Source: Halobacteriales archaeon QS_8_65_32
Lineage (GTDB): Archaea > Halobacteriota > Halobacteria > Halobacteriales > Halococcaceae
Assembly (NCBI GenBank): GCA_003022925.1
Contig: PXRY01000074.1
Location: forward strand, 1-40,098
Reading direction: 5' to 3'
Length of the DNA: 40,098 nucleotides
This document shows positions 8,217-17,086 of this stretch, piece after piece; position 1 is the first letter of the stretch, and each line of letters starts with the position of its first letter. The notes beneath the pieces were generated by a model, which had not been told where the DNA came from, made no database searches, and saw only the letters and a list, made by a program, of their open reading frames with translations. A program made the position numbers and the translations under genes.

Positions 8217-8903
8217 ATGGGGTCACCGGACGTGTCGATCGTCACGGCGGCGTACAACGCAGCGGCGTACATCGAGCGCGCCTTGGAAAGCGTCCGCCGG
8301 GGGACGATCGACCGCTCGCGGGTCGAGCATATCGTCGTCGACGACGCCTCGACGGACGGAACGGCGGCCATCGTCGACGCGTTCGACGCGCCCTATGTCC
8401 ACCTGGTCGAAAACGAACGCAACGTCGGCGGAACCGAAGCCTGCAATCGGGGTATCGAGTCGGCACGCGGCGAATACGTCGTAGTGCTCGATTCGGACGA
8501 CGAGTTCCTCCCTTTGCTCGTTGAGCGGTCGGTGGGGGTCCTCAAAGCGCGACCGAACATCGATTTCGTCTACTGTGATTACTACGAGCGATTTCCCGAC
8601 GGCGAACGGGTCGTCGACACGGGCGAGGAGGTCCTGAACACGGTCAAAGTCGGTATCGCCCATCGAATCGAACACCTCCGAGCGTTCGGCGCGTACGACC
8701 CGGAGATGGTCTTTGCGGAGTACGACCTGTTGTTGCGATACCTCGACGCCGGCCTCGAAGGCTTCCACATTCCGGAACCGCTGTTCGTCTATCACCGACG
8801 GGCAAACAGCGTCACGGGCGATAGCGCGAGAGTGGCGGCGAGCAAAACGGAGTTGAAGGAAAAATTCGGCGAGGACGTCCGCGTGCGAGGCTACGACATT
8901 TGA
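8217..8903 (+). CDS. Family 2 glycosyltransferase, short form
   Basis: This 228-residue GT-A fold enzyme is predicted to transfer a sugar from a nucleotide-sugar donor. 'VSIVTAAYNAAAYIERALESV' opens the domain, 'VVDDASTDGT' is the nucleotide-binding segment, and 'VVLDSDDEFLP' carries the DxD metal site. The C-terminal half ('AEYDLLLRYLDAG...PLFVYHRR') matches the acceptor side of GT2 proteins. No membrane helix is seen. ATG 8217 fits TATA-like AAATATATAG (8179-8188) with a very short leader. It is not in a glycosylation cluster; neighbours are rtcB and a zinc-ribbon protein, so the acceptor is unknown. Confidence 0.85.
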   Translation: MGSPDVSIVTAAYNAAAYIERALESVRRGTIDRSRVEHIVVDDASTDGTAAIVDAFDAPYVHLVENERNVGGTEACNRGIESARGEYVVVLDSDDEFLPLLVERSVGVLKARPNIDFVYCDYYERFPDGERVVDTGEEVLNTVKVGIAHRIEHLRAFGAYDPEMVFAEYDLLLRYLDAGLEGFHIPEPLFVYHRRANSVTGDSARVAASKTELKEKFGEDVRVRGYDI

Positions 8904-8966
8904 ACGGCGGACGATCGAACGTGAGGAGAGAACGAGTATGAACTGAGTATGCGCGGGCTCGCTCGC

Positions 8967-9227
8967 CTACCAGGCGTCGACCTCGCGGCCGTCGTCGTAC
9001 TGCACGAAATTCAGGTAAAACGTCCGCCCGCAGCCGTCGTCTGCCTCGGTGACACAGGGGATCGCGATCCCATCGGCGTCGTCGTAACCCGCGACCGGCG
9101 AGGGGTCGGCGTAGTCCCACTCCTCTAAGGGGAACTTCGTCACCGACTTGTCGTCGAGGTACGCGTCGCGCTCGATGCCGTGAATCACCCCACAGCACGG
9201 ACACTCGTAGGTGACTCTGACCGTCAT
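8967..9227 (-). CDS. Small CPCC zinc-ribbon protein
   Basis: The protein has 86 residues from ATG 9227. 'ECPCCGVIHGI' near the N-terminus and 'IPCVTEADDGCGRTF' further on give two cysteine pairs spaced like a zinc ribbon. The remainder is acidic and soluble. No wider domain is recognised. It ends 63 nt from the convergent glycosyltransferase stop. The long open frame upstream of 9227 is antisense to the flavoprotein gene and is not included. Confidence 0.65.
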   Translation of the reverse strand: MTVRVTYECPCCGVIHGIERDAYLDDKSVTKFPLEEWDYADPSPVAGYDDADGIAIPCVTEADDGCGRTFYLNFVQYDDGREVDAW

Positions 9228-9401
9228 GAGGCGGCCGACGCGTTCGGGTAGCAAACGCTTTTCGCCTACGCCGTTAGCAGGTCGTGCTCCTCGACCTGCT
9301 GAGGGGTGGCGAGCAGGGATCGACGCGACGAGCGAGGATCGATCGGCGTGACGAACCGAGGAACCGAGGGCTTTACCCGCTCGCCCGTTGCCCTCCCGTA
9401 C

Positions 9402-10808
9402 ATGAAGCGGTACGACGTGGCCGTCGTCGGCGGCGGTCCGGGCGGGACGGCGGCGGGGTGGGCCGCGGCGAGAGGGGGGGCCGACGCGGTCGTAATCGAG
9501 AAGGGCGTCCCCCGCGCCGATCGCGAGGAACTCGGCCCGGACTCGACGGACGCTGCCGGGATGCTCGATTACTGGGTCGACATGATGGCCCTCACCGAGG
9601 AGATTCCCGAGCACGTGATCCTCCGGGAGTTGGAGGGCGCGCGCTTTCACGGCCCGACCGAGACTGCGACGCTCGAAAAGACGTCGATCCCCTCGACGTA
9701 CCCACAGTTCGGCTTCGCCTTTCACCGTGCTCGCTTCGACGACTGGCTTCGCGAGAAGGCGGCGGCGGCCGGCACCGAGTACCGCGTCGGCGTCGGCGTT
9801 CGTGGGGTTGAACACGAGAAAGCCGCCGGGTCGGCGTCGGGGTGGGTCCACACCCTCGCGCTCCGGGACGGCACCGAGATCCGTGCTGACTACTTAGTTC
9901 TCGCCGACGGGCCCCAGCGCACCATCACGACCGGCGTTTTAGAGGCATTCACTGACGCCCCCGTTACCGATCTACTGGGCTCGCGCCGGGCGAACCACAT
10001 CGCCTACCAGGAACACCGCCGCTTCCCCGAAGAACTGTTCGACCCGAGGTACTTGGAGTTCTGGTGGGGCGTGATCCCGGGTCATACCGCCTATCCCTGG
10101 ATATTTCCGAACGACGGGACCGTTGCCCGCGTCGGGCTCACGATGCCGATCGACCTCGACGTAGGTTCCCTGTCGGATCGCCGAGCGTACCGGTTGCTTC
10201 GGCCCGAGGACGACCGCGTACCGCCAGGCAAGGAGTACGTCCGTCGGCTGTTAGAAGCCCAGTACCCCGACTACGACGTCGATCGGGAGTTCCCGCTCGT
10301 CGAGGATCGGGGGAAACGCGGCGGAATCGAGTCCTATCCGATCTCCTCGACGCGACCGATCGACTCGCCCGTTCGGGCGGGCGTCGCCGTCGTCGGCGGC
10401 GCGATGGGCGCAACGTCAGCGTTTCACGAGGGCGGCGATCACGTCGCCGTTCGGACGGGAAAGATCGCCGGATCGCTCGCGAGCGCCGGCGTCTTGGAGA
10501 CGTACAATCGCGAGTGGAAGCGAGCGATCGGCACCGAAGTACTCCGGAACGTCGCCTTCGCGGACGTGGTGCGAGACTTTACCCCAGCCGACTGGGACCG
10601 CTCGATCGGTGCGGTCCGCCGAATGGTCGACCGGGGCGGCACCGGCCTCCGGGAGGCGATCGGCGCGGGCGTCGCCGGCGCGGGGTTGTTCGCCAGATAC
10701 AAGAAACGGAAGTTCGACTACCGCAGCGGGCGGTACGTCCAGATCGCGGAATCGGACTACTCGGTTCGGGACGACGGGAGACGCTTTCCCGCGCTGGCGG
10801 ACGACTGA
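9402..10808 (+). CDS. Geranylgeranyl reductase-type FAD-dependent oxidoreductase
   Basis: The protein has 468 residues. The N-terminus 'YDVAVVGGGPGGTAAGWAAARGG' is a dinucleotide-binding fold (G10xGxxG) followed by an acidic residue for FAD ribose ('VVIEKG'). 'DYLVLADGPQRT' and 'GVAVVGGAMGATSAFHEGGDHVAVRTGKIAG' match the second FAD motif and the helix region of geranylgeranyl reductase / PHBH-type flavoproteins. Such enzymes saturate isoprenoid chains of archaeal lipids or quinones, but haloarchaea hold several paralogues, so the substrate is uncertain. ATG 9402 lies about 28 nt after TATA-like 'GCTTTACCC', which argues against the longer frame from 9306. priS starts 94 nt downstream. Confidence 0.85.
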   Translation: MKRYDVAVVGGGPGGTAAGWAAARGGADAVVIEKGVPRADREELGPDSTDAAGMLDYWVDMMALTEEIPEHVILRELEGARFHGPTETATLEKTSIPSTYPQFGFAFHRARFDDWLREKAAAAGTEYRVGVGVRGVEHEKAAGSASGWVHTLALRDGTEIRADYLVLADGPQRTITTGVLEAFTDAPVTDLLGSRRANHIAYQEHRRFPEELFDPRYLEFWWGVIPGHTAYPWIFPNDGTVARVGLTMPIDLDVGSLSDRRAYRLLRPEDDRVPPGKEYVRRLLEAQYPDYDVDREFPLVEDRGKRGGIESYPISSTRPIDSPVRAGVAVVGGAMGATSAFHEGGDHVAVRTGKIAGSLASAGVLETYNREWKRAIGTEVLRNVAFADVVRDFTPADWDRSIGAVRRMVDRGGTGLREAIGAGVAGAGLFARYKKRKFDYRSGRYVQIAESDYSVRDDGRRFPALADD

Positions 10809-10902
10809 CGGCTCGCGTTTCCAGGCGGCTGACGGATAAGGGACCGTCGAGCGGACCGCGAGCACAAACGCTTTCGGTTCGCTCGTCCAACCGTAGAGAG
10901 CC

Positions 10903-12084
10903 ATGCAAGAGCGCACGCGCGCCTACCTCCGCGGGCGCTTTCGCGACTTCTACCGCCGGAACGACCGCTCCCTGCCGCCCGACGCCGACGCGCGCGAGTG
11001 GGGCTACGTGCCCTGGAGCGCCGGCCCCGGGACGACGATGATCCGACACAACGCACTGCTCGACCTCGGGGACTTCGGCGATTTCCTGGAGCGCGAACGG
11101 CCTCAGCACGTCTACTTCTCGGTCGGGCGCTACGACGACCCCAGTGCCGACAGCATGGGTGAAAAGAACTGGCGCGGCTCGGACCTGGTCTTCGATCTCG
11201 ACGCCGATCACCTTCCCGCCGTGACCCTCGGTAAAGATTCCTACGCCGAGATGTTGGAAAAGTGCAAGGCGGCCCTCGTTCGCCTGCTCTCCTTTCTGGA
11301 AGGGGACTTCGGCTTTCGCGACATGGAGATCGTCTTCTCCGGCGGCCGGGGCTATCACGTCCACGTCCGGGACCGGAGCGTACAGGACTTAGAACGTGGG
11401 GCGCGCCGCGAGATCGTCGATTACGTCCGGGGCACCGGCCTCCGATTCGAGGCGCTCGTCGCCGGCGAGGAGGTCGCGGGCACCGCTGGCCGCACGAGCC
11501 CGGCCAGAAAGCGAACGTTCAGCACGACCGCCGGGTGGAGCGCGCGCGCCCACCGACACCTGCTCGCGCTCGTCGACGACCTGCTCGCTACCGACGAGGA
11601 CGAAGCCTTGAGCCGGCTTCAGGAGATCGAGGGGATCGGCAAGGGCCGCTCGGAAGCGATACTGCGCGTCGCCCGGGAGAACTACGGCGAACTGGAGCGG
11701 GGCAACGTCGACGTCCACCCGGCGGTCTTCGGGCTCGCGCGACAGGTCGCAGGCGAGGTCGCCGAACGCGACGGCGCGCCGATCGACGAACCCGTGACGA
11801 CCGACGTCAACCGGCTGATCCGCCTGCCCGGCAGCCTGCATGGCGGCAGCGGGCTCGCCGTTCGGCGGATCGACCGAGAAGCGGTCGCGGAGTTCGACCC
11901 GCTTTCCGACGCGATCCCCGAGACGTTCCGCGGTCAGGAGATCACGATCGACGTCACCGATCCCGGGCCCGTGGAACTGGGCGGCGATAGCTTTATACTC
12001 GATAACGGCAACAGTACCGTCTCGGAGTACGTCGGCGTGTTCCTCATGGCCAGAGGCCGCGCCGAGAAGGAACGCGAACGGTGA
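10903..12084 (+). CDS. priS: DNA primase small (catalytic) subunit
   Basis: This 393-residue subunit synthesises RNA/DNA primers with PriL at replication forks. 'LVFDLDADH' carries catalytic aspartates D98 and D100, 'VFSGGRGYHVHV' is the conserved nucleotide-binding strand-loop, and 'TTDVNRLIRLPGSLHGGSG' contains the third catalytic Asp and the basic pocket. The zinc-stem cysteines of some primases are not evident. A TATA-like 'GCTTTCGG' near 10873 fits ATG 10903. The GINS gene follows 120 nt downstream, an arrangement widely conserved in haloarchaea that ties primase to the replicative helicase complex. Confidence 0.96.
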   Translation: MQERTRAYLRGRFRDFYRRNDRSLPPDADAREWGYVPWSAGPGTTMIRHNALLDLGDFGDFLERERPQHVYFSVGRYDDPSADSMGEKNWRGSDLVFDLDADHLPAVTLGKDSYAEMLEKCKAALVRLLSFLEGDFGFRDMEIVFSGGRGYHVHVRDRSVQDLERGARREIVDYVRGTGLRFEALVAGEEVAGTAGRTSPARKRTFSTTAGWSARAHRHLLALVDDLLATDEDEALSRLQEIEGIGKGRSEAILRVARENYGELERGNVDVHPAVFGLARQVAGEVAERDGAPIDEPVTTDVNRLIRLPGSLHGGSGLAVRRIDREAVAEFDPLSDAIPETFRGQEITIDVTDPGPVELGGDSFILDNGNSTVSEYVGVFLMARGRAEKERER

Positions 12085-12204
12085 GACGGCCCGTAGAACG
12101 TCGATGGGACGCGAGCGACGAACCGAAAACGACGGGGCGGAGACGACGACCGAAAACGAGGAGCGATGGGACGGAGATGATGATCGAGGAATGAACCGGA
12201 AGCG

Positions 12205-13263
12205 ATGGACGTAGCGGAGCTCCAGTCCGCCCGGAACCGCGAGCGCCGGACCGACAGCCTCCAGTCGCTCCCCGATTCGTTTTACGACGACGCCGCCGCG
12301 TTCGTCCGCGAGTTGCGCGCGCGCCGAACGGAGGTCGCCGCTGCCGCCGACGACCCGTTCGACTCGAAGGAGGTCAATCGGCTGACCGACTCGATCAAGA
12401 CGGCCGAGAACACCGTCGAGGCGATCTACGAGCGCCGCGTGGGCAAGGTCGTCAAGCTCGCGAGCTTGGACGCTGCCGGGATGTCGACCGACGACGAGGG
12501 CCTCACCCCCGAGGAACGGGACCTGTTCGGGACCCTCGTCGCGGCCATTCAACGGAACAGGGAAGTCGTCATCGACGGGCTCGGCACGGTCGATACAGGT
12601 GCCGACACCGACGCTGACGCCAACACTGAGACCGACGCCGAAGCCGACATCGACGTCGGTTCCGAGGTCGATCCCGAAAGCGAACGCGCGGCCGGGAACG
12701 CGACCGAATCCGGAGCCGGACCCTCGGGCTCGCCGAGCGACCCTCCGGGGGCTACTGCCAACGGCGGGACTGCCGACACGGCGGCCGACGGTACGACGAC
12801 CGACAGCACGGCAGCTGACGGGGCCGGTTCGGAGACGTCCGCTCCGGCTCCGCCCCCGCCGGCGGAAGGTAACGCCGACGCGATGAGCGCCGCGGACGTG
12901 ATGGGCGCGCCCGCCGGCACCGCGGGCTCAGCGGCGGATGCCGATCCGGTCGGAAACGGCGCTTCGGCATCGACCGACGTCGGAGCCGACGGGGACGCCG
13001 AGGCCGTCGGGGTCGACGGGAGCGTCGCCAAACCGGACCACACGGCGGGCGCGACCGGGCTGGCGGGCGAGGCCGATCAGGCCAGCGAAATCGACAAAAC
13101 GGGCGGAATCGACCGGCAGACGCTCCGGATCACGCGCGACGTCGGCGAGATCGTGGGCATCGACGAGCGGGTCTACGACCTCGCGAGCGAGGACGTCGTG
13201 ACGCTGCCGGCCGCGAACGCGAAACCCCTCGTCGATCGGAACGCCGCCGAACGCCTCGAATAG
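12205..13263 (+). CDS. GINS complex subunit (Gins51-type) with long acidic linker
   Basis: The protein has 352 residues. Residues about 1-130 are the helical A-domain of archaeal Gins51/Gins15 ('LQSLPDSFYDDAAAFVRELRA', 'DSIKTAENTVEAIYERRVGKVVKLA'), and about 298-352 form the small B-domain ('LRITRDVGEIVGIDERVYDLASEDVVTLPAANAKPLVDRNAA'). Between them is a roughly 165-residue Asp/Ala/Thr/Gly-rich linker, far longer than in non-halophiles. GINS bridges MCM helicase and Cdc45/RecJ in the CMG complex. The position after priS supports the call. ATG 12205 overlaps the end of a seven-codon frame beginning at 12192, which may be chance. Confidence 0.9.
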   Translation: MDVAELQSARNRERRTDSLQSLPDSFYDDAAAFVRELRARRTEVAAAADDPFDSKEVNRLTDSIKTAENTVEAIYERRVGKVVKLASLDAAGMSTDDEGLTPEERDLFGTLVAAIQRNREVVIDGLGTVDTGADTDADANTETDAEADIDVGSEVDPESERAAGNATESGAGPSGSPSDPPGATANGGTADTAADGTTTDSTAADGAGSETSAPAPPPPAEGNADAMSAADVMGAPAGTAGSAADADPVGNGASASTDVGADGDAEAVGVDGSVAKPDHTAGATGLAGEADQASEIDKTGGIDRQTLRITRDVGEIVGIDERVYDLASEDVVTLPAANAKPLVDRNAAERLE

Positions 13264-13338
13264 CCGGTCGTCGACCGACGACTGCCGGCCGTTGATCGGT
13301 AGCTATCGATCGAGCGTCCTGATCGCGAACCGGCGGGC

Positions 13339-15345
13339 TCAATCGGTCCGGAGTTCGAACCGGGCTCCGCCGCCGTCGCTCTCAGCGACTGTCAACCGCC
13401 AGCCGTGAGCGTCGGCGACGATCTCGACGATCGTCAGTCCGAGCCCGATCCCGTTCGGACTCGTCGTGTAGTCGTGATCGAACACCCGATCGCGCCTGGC
13501 TGGAGGAATCCCCGGGCCATCGTCGGCGACATAAAAGCCGCTCGCGTCGGACAGCGGGCCGATCTCGATCGTTACGTCGGGTCCGCCGTGTTCGATCGCG
13601 TTCGCGAGTAAGTTCTCCAGTAGCTGCTGGAGACGAACCGGATCGGCGTCGAACTCTCCACACCGTCGGCGCTTTCGAGAGCCGCTCGTCGACGGTCAGT
13701 CGGGCCGACTCGCAGCCGGCGACCGTCCAGGCGTCGGCGACGAGGTCCGCGAGGCGCACCGGCTCGCGCTCGTTCACCGTTTGCCCCTGGCGGGCGAGCG
13801 TCAGCAGGTCCAACGTGAGTCGATTCACCCGGTCGGCCGCGCGCTCGATCGGCTCTAAGTGCGCGAGATCACCGGTCTCGCGGACTAGTTCTGCGTTGCC
13901 GGTGATCACGTTGAGCGGGTTGCGCACGTCGTGGGAGACGACGCTCGCGAACTCCTCGAGGCGGGCATTCTGCCGGCCGATTCGGCCTCGTGGCGTCGGA
14001 GGTGTGCTTCGCGCTCGACGCGATCGAGCGCCACCTCGGTGTTGGCTGCGAGTAACTTCGCAAGGTGTTTTCGTCCGCTGCGTCGAACGCGCTCGCTTCC
14101 GTCGAACCGGCGTTCAAGACGCCGTAGTCGCCGAACGGGACGATCAGATCGGCGCGGATCGGCGTACCGGGATCGTGCCGGCCTGTCACCGTGCTGACGT
14201 CCTCGTAAACGCGCGTCTCGCCGGTGGTAAACGCCTGCCACGAGAGACTGTCACCTGCGGCAGTATAGGTCGGGAACGTCTCGAACAACGCGCGAGCCTC
14301 TTCGGAGGAGGCGGCCGGCCGGAGCGCCTCGGCCGCGTCGTCGTATAGCCACGCAGTACAGACCCGGAGTCCAAGCGTGCTTCGGGCCGCCTCGACGGCG
14401 ATCTCACGGACTTCCTCAGGGATCTCGACGCCAATCATCGCCCGCGTCGCGTCGTGGAGGTCGGTCACCCGCCGTTCGTGTTCCAAGCGATCGAGCGCCG
14501 TCTCGGTGTTCGACCCGAGCACGTTCGCGAGGCCGATATCGGCGCGATCGAAGACGTCCGTCCGGGTATCCGCGATCGAGATCACGCCGTGGTCGCCGAG
14601 CGGCGCGTACATCGCCGCGTGAGCGTCGCCTTTCTCGTAGTCGTCGTCGATGTTGTGGATGTCGTCGTAGACCGCCGACTCGCCCGATTCGTACGCCCGG
14701 CCGGCCGGCGTATCGCGGATGGAATACGCGGGCCGCTCGCCGACCTGCTCGCGCGTCTCCGTGGTCATCGCCGTCGGCACGAGCGTTTCGCCGTCGTCGG
14801 CGAGCAGCCGTACCACCGCAATCGGGTAACCGAGCACGCGTTTCGCGGCGTCGGCGGCGACCTCACAGACCTCCTCGCGGGTCGTCGCGTTCATCATCGT
14901 TCTGGTCGCGTCGTGAAGGGCCTCCAAGATCCGTTCGCGTTTCGCCTGTCGGTGACGTCGCGGAGAGCCCCTACCGTCCCCTCGAATTCTCCGTCAGCCG
15001 TCCGCAACAACACGATGTGGTTCTCGTACGGCACCCGGTCGCCGCTCGCCGTCCGCAGGGTCGTCTCGAACGTCGCCCGTTTGCGGTCGCCGTTGGATAA
15101 CAGGTCCCCGATGACCGCCTCAGCCTTCACGACGTCGGCGTCGTCCAGAACGGTCGAGACGTGCTCGCTGAGCAGTCCTCGCGGCCGTATCCCGTGGTCT
15201 CGACGAGCGTGTCGGTGACGGCTCCGAAACGACCGTCGCTGTCGAGCGTGTAGGCAATATCGCCGAGCGTCCCGGTCATCGTCCCGTAGCGCCGTCGCTC
15301 GTCCATGGTAGGCGATCGCTCCGGGTTCTCGGTCGTCTCGCTCAT
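13339..15345 (-). pseudogene. Soluble PAS-GAF-GAF sensor histidine kinase, decayed by about six indels
   Basis: From ATG 15345 the joined frames give PAS ('IAYTLDSDGRFGAVTDTLVETTGYGRED', 'RDVTDR'), two GAF domains ('VADDGETLVPTAMTTETRE', 'STVTGRHDPGTPIRADLIVPFGDYG'), a HisKA domain ('EFASVVSHDVRNPLNVITGNAELV') and a HATPase domain ('YVADDGPGIPPARRDRVF', 'GIGLGLTIVEIVADAHGW'). Frame breaks lie near 15176 (one base lost), 14947 (1 or 4 lost), 14062 (one lost), 13980, 13680 (extra TC in CTCTC) and 13655 (extra AG in GAGAG). Every domain is recognisable, so decay is recent. No transmembrane segment is seen. It is divergent from the HalX regulator at 15483 and was probably its partner kinase or a parallel sensor. 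Confidence 0.85.
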
Positions 15346-15386
15346 CCCTACGGATCGTTCTGTTATCGTTTCGTTGGCCGCTACCG

Positions 15387-15396
15387 TAAATATATC
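15387..15396 (-). promoter_or_regulatory. TATA box of the decayed kinase gene
   Basis: Read on the minus strand, ATATATTTAC lies about 45 nt before ATG 15345, which would give a leader of roughly 20 nt. Together with the plus-strand box at 15462-15470 it makes the 15346-15482 spacer a divergent promoter region. Confidence 0.5.
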
Positions 15397-15461
15397 TTCG
15401 CTCCGTCGGCTACTCCCTTTCGTCGCCCTGGTCGGCCACTGCATGAGTTACAATGCATACA

Positions 15462-15470
15462 GTTATTAAA
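15462..15470 (+). promoter_or_regulatory. TATA box of the HalX response regulator gene
   Basis: GTTATTAAA is centred about 28 nt before ATG 15495 and about 17 nt before ATG 15483. The spacing favours the internal start at 15495 (protein 'MSASPSPDRD'). Confidence 0.6.
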
Positions 15471-15482
15471 TCGTAGTACAAA

Positions 15483-16133
15483 ATGCGAAACGAAATGAGC
15501 GCAAGTCCGTCACCGGATCGCGACGCGGGCGTTCTCATCGCGGAGGACGACCCGGACTTAGCCGATCTGTACGCGCGGTGGGTCGGGGCGGAACACACTG
15601 CTCACGTCGCCCACGACGGCGCACAAGCCATCGAGAAACTCGACACGAGCATCGATATCGTGTTGCTCGATCGAATGATGCCCGGGCTGTCGGGCGACGC
15701 GGCCTTAGAGACCATCCGCGAGCAGGACGCGGACTGCCGGGTCGCGATGGTCACCGCAGTCGAGCCGGATTTCGACGTGATCGAGATGGGGTTCGACGCC
15801 TACCTCACGAAACCCGTCACCGAGTCGGACCTGCTCGAAACGATCGATCGCCTGCTTACCCGATCCGCGTACACGACCGACCTCCAGGACTTCGCGGCCA
15901 TCGCCTCGAAGAAAGCTCTCTTGGAAGCCGAGAAGTCCCGCGCGGAACTCGACGCCAACGAGGAGTACCAGAAACTCACCGACCGGTTCGAGGACCTCCA
16001 GGGTCGGATGCGCGCGAGCGAACAGGTCACGAGCGAACACGCCGGCTTCGTCGCCGTGTTACGCGACATCGACGGTGAAGACGGTGACGGCGACGACGGC
16101 GAACCGGTCGCGCCCGACCCCGACGGCGGCTGA
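15483..16133 (+). CDS. HalX-type response regulator
   Basis: Counted from 15483, this is a 216-residue protein; the promoter spacing also allows a start at 15495 (212 residues). The receiver domain has the acidic pocket 'IAEDDPDLADLY', the phospho-acceptor 'VLLDRMMPG' (D63 from the first Met), 'VTAVEPD' and 'YLTKPV'. It is followed by a HalX domain ('FAAIASKKALLEAEKSRAELDANEEYQKLTDRFEDLQ'), a short coiled-coil-like helical domain restricted to haloarchaeal regulators. There is no DNA-binding domain, so output is presumably by protein contact. The tail 'DGEDGDGDDGEP' is low-complexity acid. Its divergent neighbour is a kinase pseudogene, so phosphorylation would have to come from elsewhere. 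Confidence 0.93.
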   Translation: MRNEMSASPSPDRDAGVLIAEDDPDLADLYARWVGAEHTAHVAHDGAQAIEKLDTSIDIVLLDRMMPGLSGDAALETIREQDADCRVAMVTAVEPDFDVIEMGFDAYLTKPVTESDLLETIDRLLTRSAYTTDLQDFAAIASKKALLEAEKSRAELDANEEYQKLTDRFEDLQGRMRASEQVTSEHAGFVAVLRDIDGEDGDGDDGEPVAPDPDGG

Positions 16134-16320
16134 CGCTTTCGACATACACCGTCTTTTCGATAGAACGACCTGCGCTCCGTTTTTCGGGTTCCATAGATCA
16201 AAAAAGATCAGCTAGCACTGCGGTATGCGGTCCGGCGAGCGAGCTACCGGAGGTGACGAGCAAGGGATCTCCGCTGCGAGCGAGTGCCGTTAGGCACGAG
16301 CGAGCGGTTTTTAGTGGAGG

Positions 16321-16377
16321 TTTTTGCTGGGCCCGTAACGAGCGAGCGCAGCGAGCGAGTGAGGACCCCAGCAAAAA
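16321..16377. repeat. TTTTTGCTGRG stem-loop repeat, copy 2
   Basis: TTTTTGCTGGG (16321-16331) pairs perfectly with CCCAGCAAAAA (16367-16377), enclosing GAGCGAGCGCAGCGAGCGAG-like DNA. It ends 10 nt from the stop of the minus-strand SDR gene, so it sits at that gene's 3' end, as copy 1 does for rtcB. Bases 16240-16320 hold related GCGAGCG-rich sequence and no gene. Confidence 0.7.
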
Positions 16378-16387
16378 AGTCCGCGTT

Positions 16388-17086
16388 CTAGAAGCTCTCG
16401 ACGTGCGGTCGCAGATCGAGTTCGAGCGTCCAGGCGCTTTCGTCCTGTTCAGTGAGATGCCAGTACGACTCGGCGATCGCGTCGGGATCGAGGTACTCGT
16501 CGGGGTCGTCGACAGCCCTCCCTGGCGGCAGAATGCCGCCGTCGACCACGACGTGACAAACGTGGATCCCCTGGGGGCCGAGTTCGCGGGCCATCGATTC
16601 CGCCAACCCGCGGACGGCGAACTTCGCGGCCGAAAAGCCCACCGCGTTCTCGCGGCCGCGGATCGCCGACGTCGCGCCAGTACAGAGAACCGTTCCCCCG
16701 TCCTCAGCGAGCATGTCGGAAACGGCTGCCTGCGAACAGAGCAAGGCCCCCTGGGCCGAAACGCGCCAGGCCCGTTCGAACGCTTCGGGCGAGATGTCGG
16801 TGAGTCCCTTCCACGCGCCGCCGCTCGCATGGTTGATCAGCACGTCGACCGGCCCGAACGCCTCGCGCACCGCCTCGAACCCGGCGTCGACCGCCGCCGG
16901 ATCGGTGATGTCCGTCGGGGCGGCGAGGACTGCGTGTCCCTCCTCAGTTAGTTCGGCGTCCAGATCGGCGAGGTACTCCTCGCTGCGGGCGAACATGCCC
17001 ACCGAACACCCCTCCGCGGCGAACTTTCGAACCAGTGATTCCCCGAGCCCGGGTCCGACGCCCGCGATGACGGCCGTGTGTGACAT
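16388..17086 (-). CDS. Short-chain dehydrogenase/reductase with Phe at the catalytic Tyr site
   Basis: The protein has 232 residues from ATG 17086, preceded by a TATA-like TTTTTGTT (complement near 17110-17118). 'AVIAGVGPGLGESLVRKF' is the NAD(P)-binding GxxxGxG loop, 'VDVLINHASGG' the NNAG-equivalent, and 'VLCTGATSAIRG' the strand with the catalytic Ser region. The usual YxxxK reads 'GFSAAKFAVRGLAES', so the tyrosine is replaced by Phe while the lysine remains. A subfamily with this change exists, so it may catalyse a different reaction or bind cofactor without reducing. It is divergent from RNase J. Substrate unknown. Confidence 0.85.
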   Translation of the reverse strand: MSHTAVIAGVGPGLGESLVRKFAAEGCSVGMFARSEEYLADLDAELTEEGHAVLAAPTDITDPAAVDAGFEAVREAFGPVDVLINHASGGAWKGLTDISPEAFERAWRVSAQGALLCSQAAVSDMLAEDGGTVLCTGATSAIRGRENAVGFSAAKFAVRGLAESMARELGPQGIHVCHVVVDGGILPPGRAVDDPDEYLDPDAIAESYWHLTEQDESAWTLELDLRPHVESF

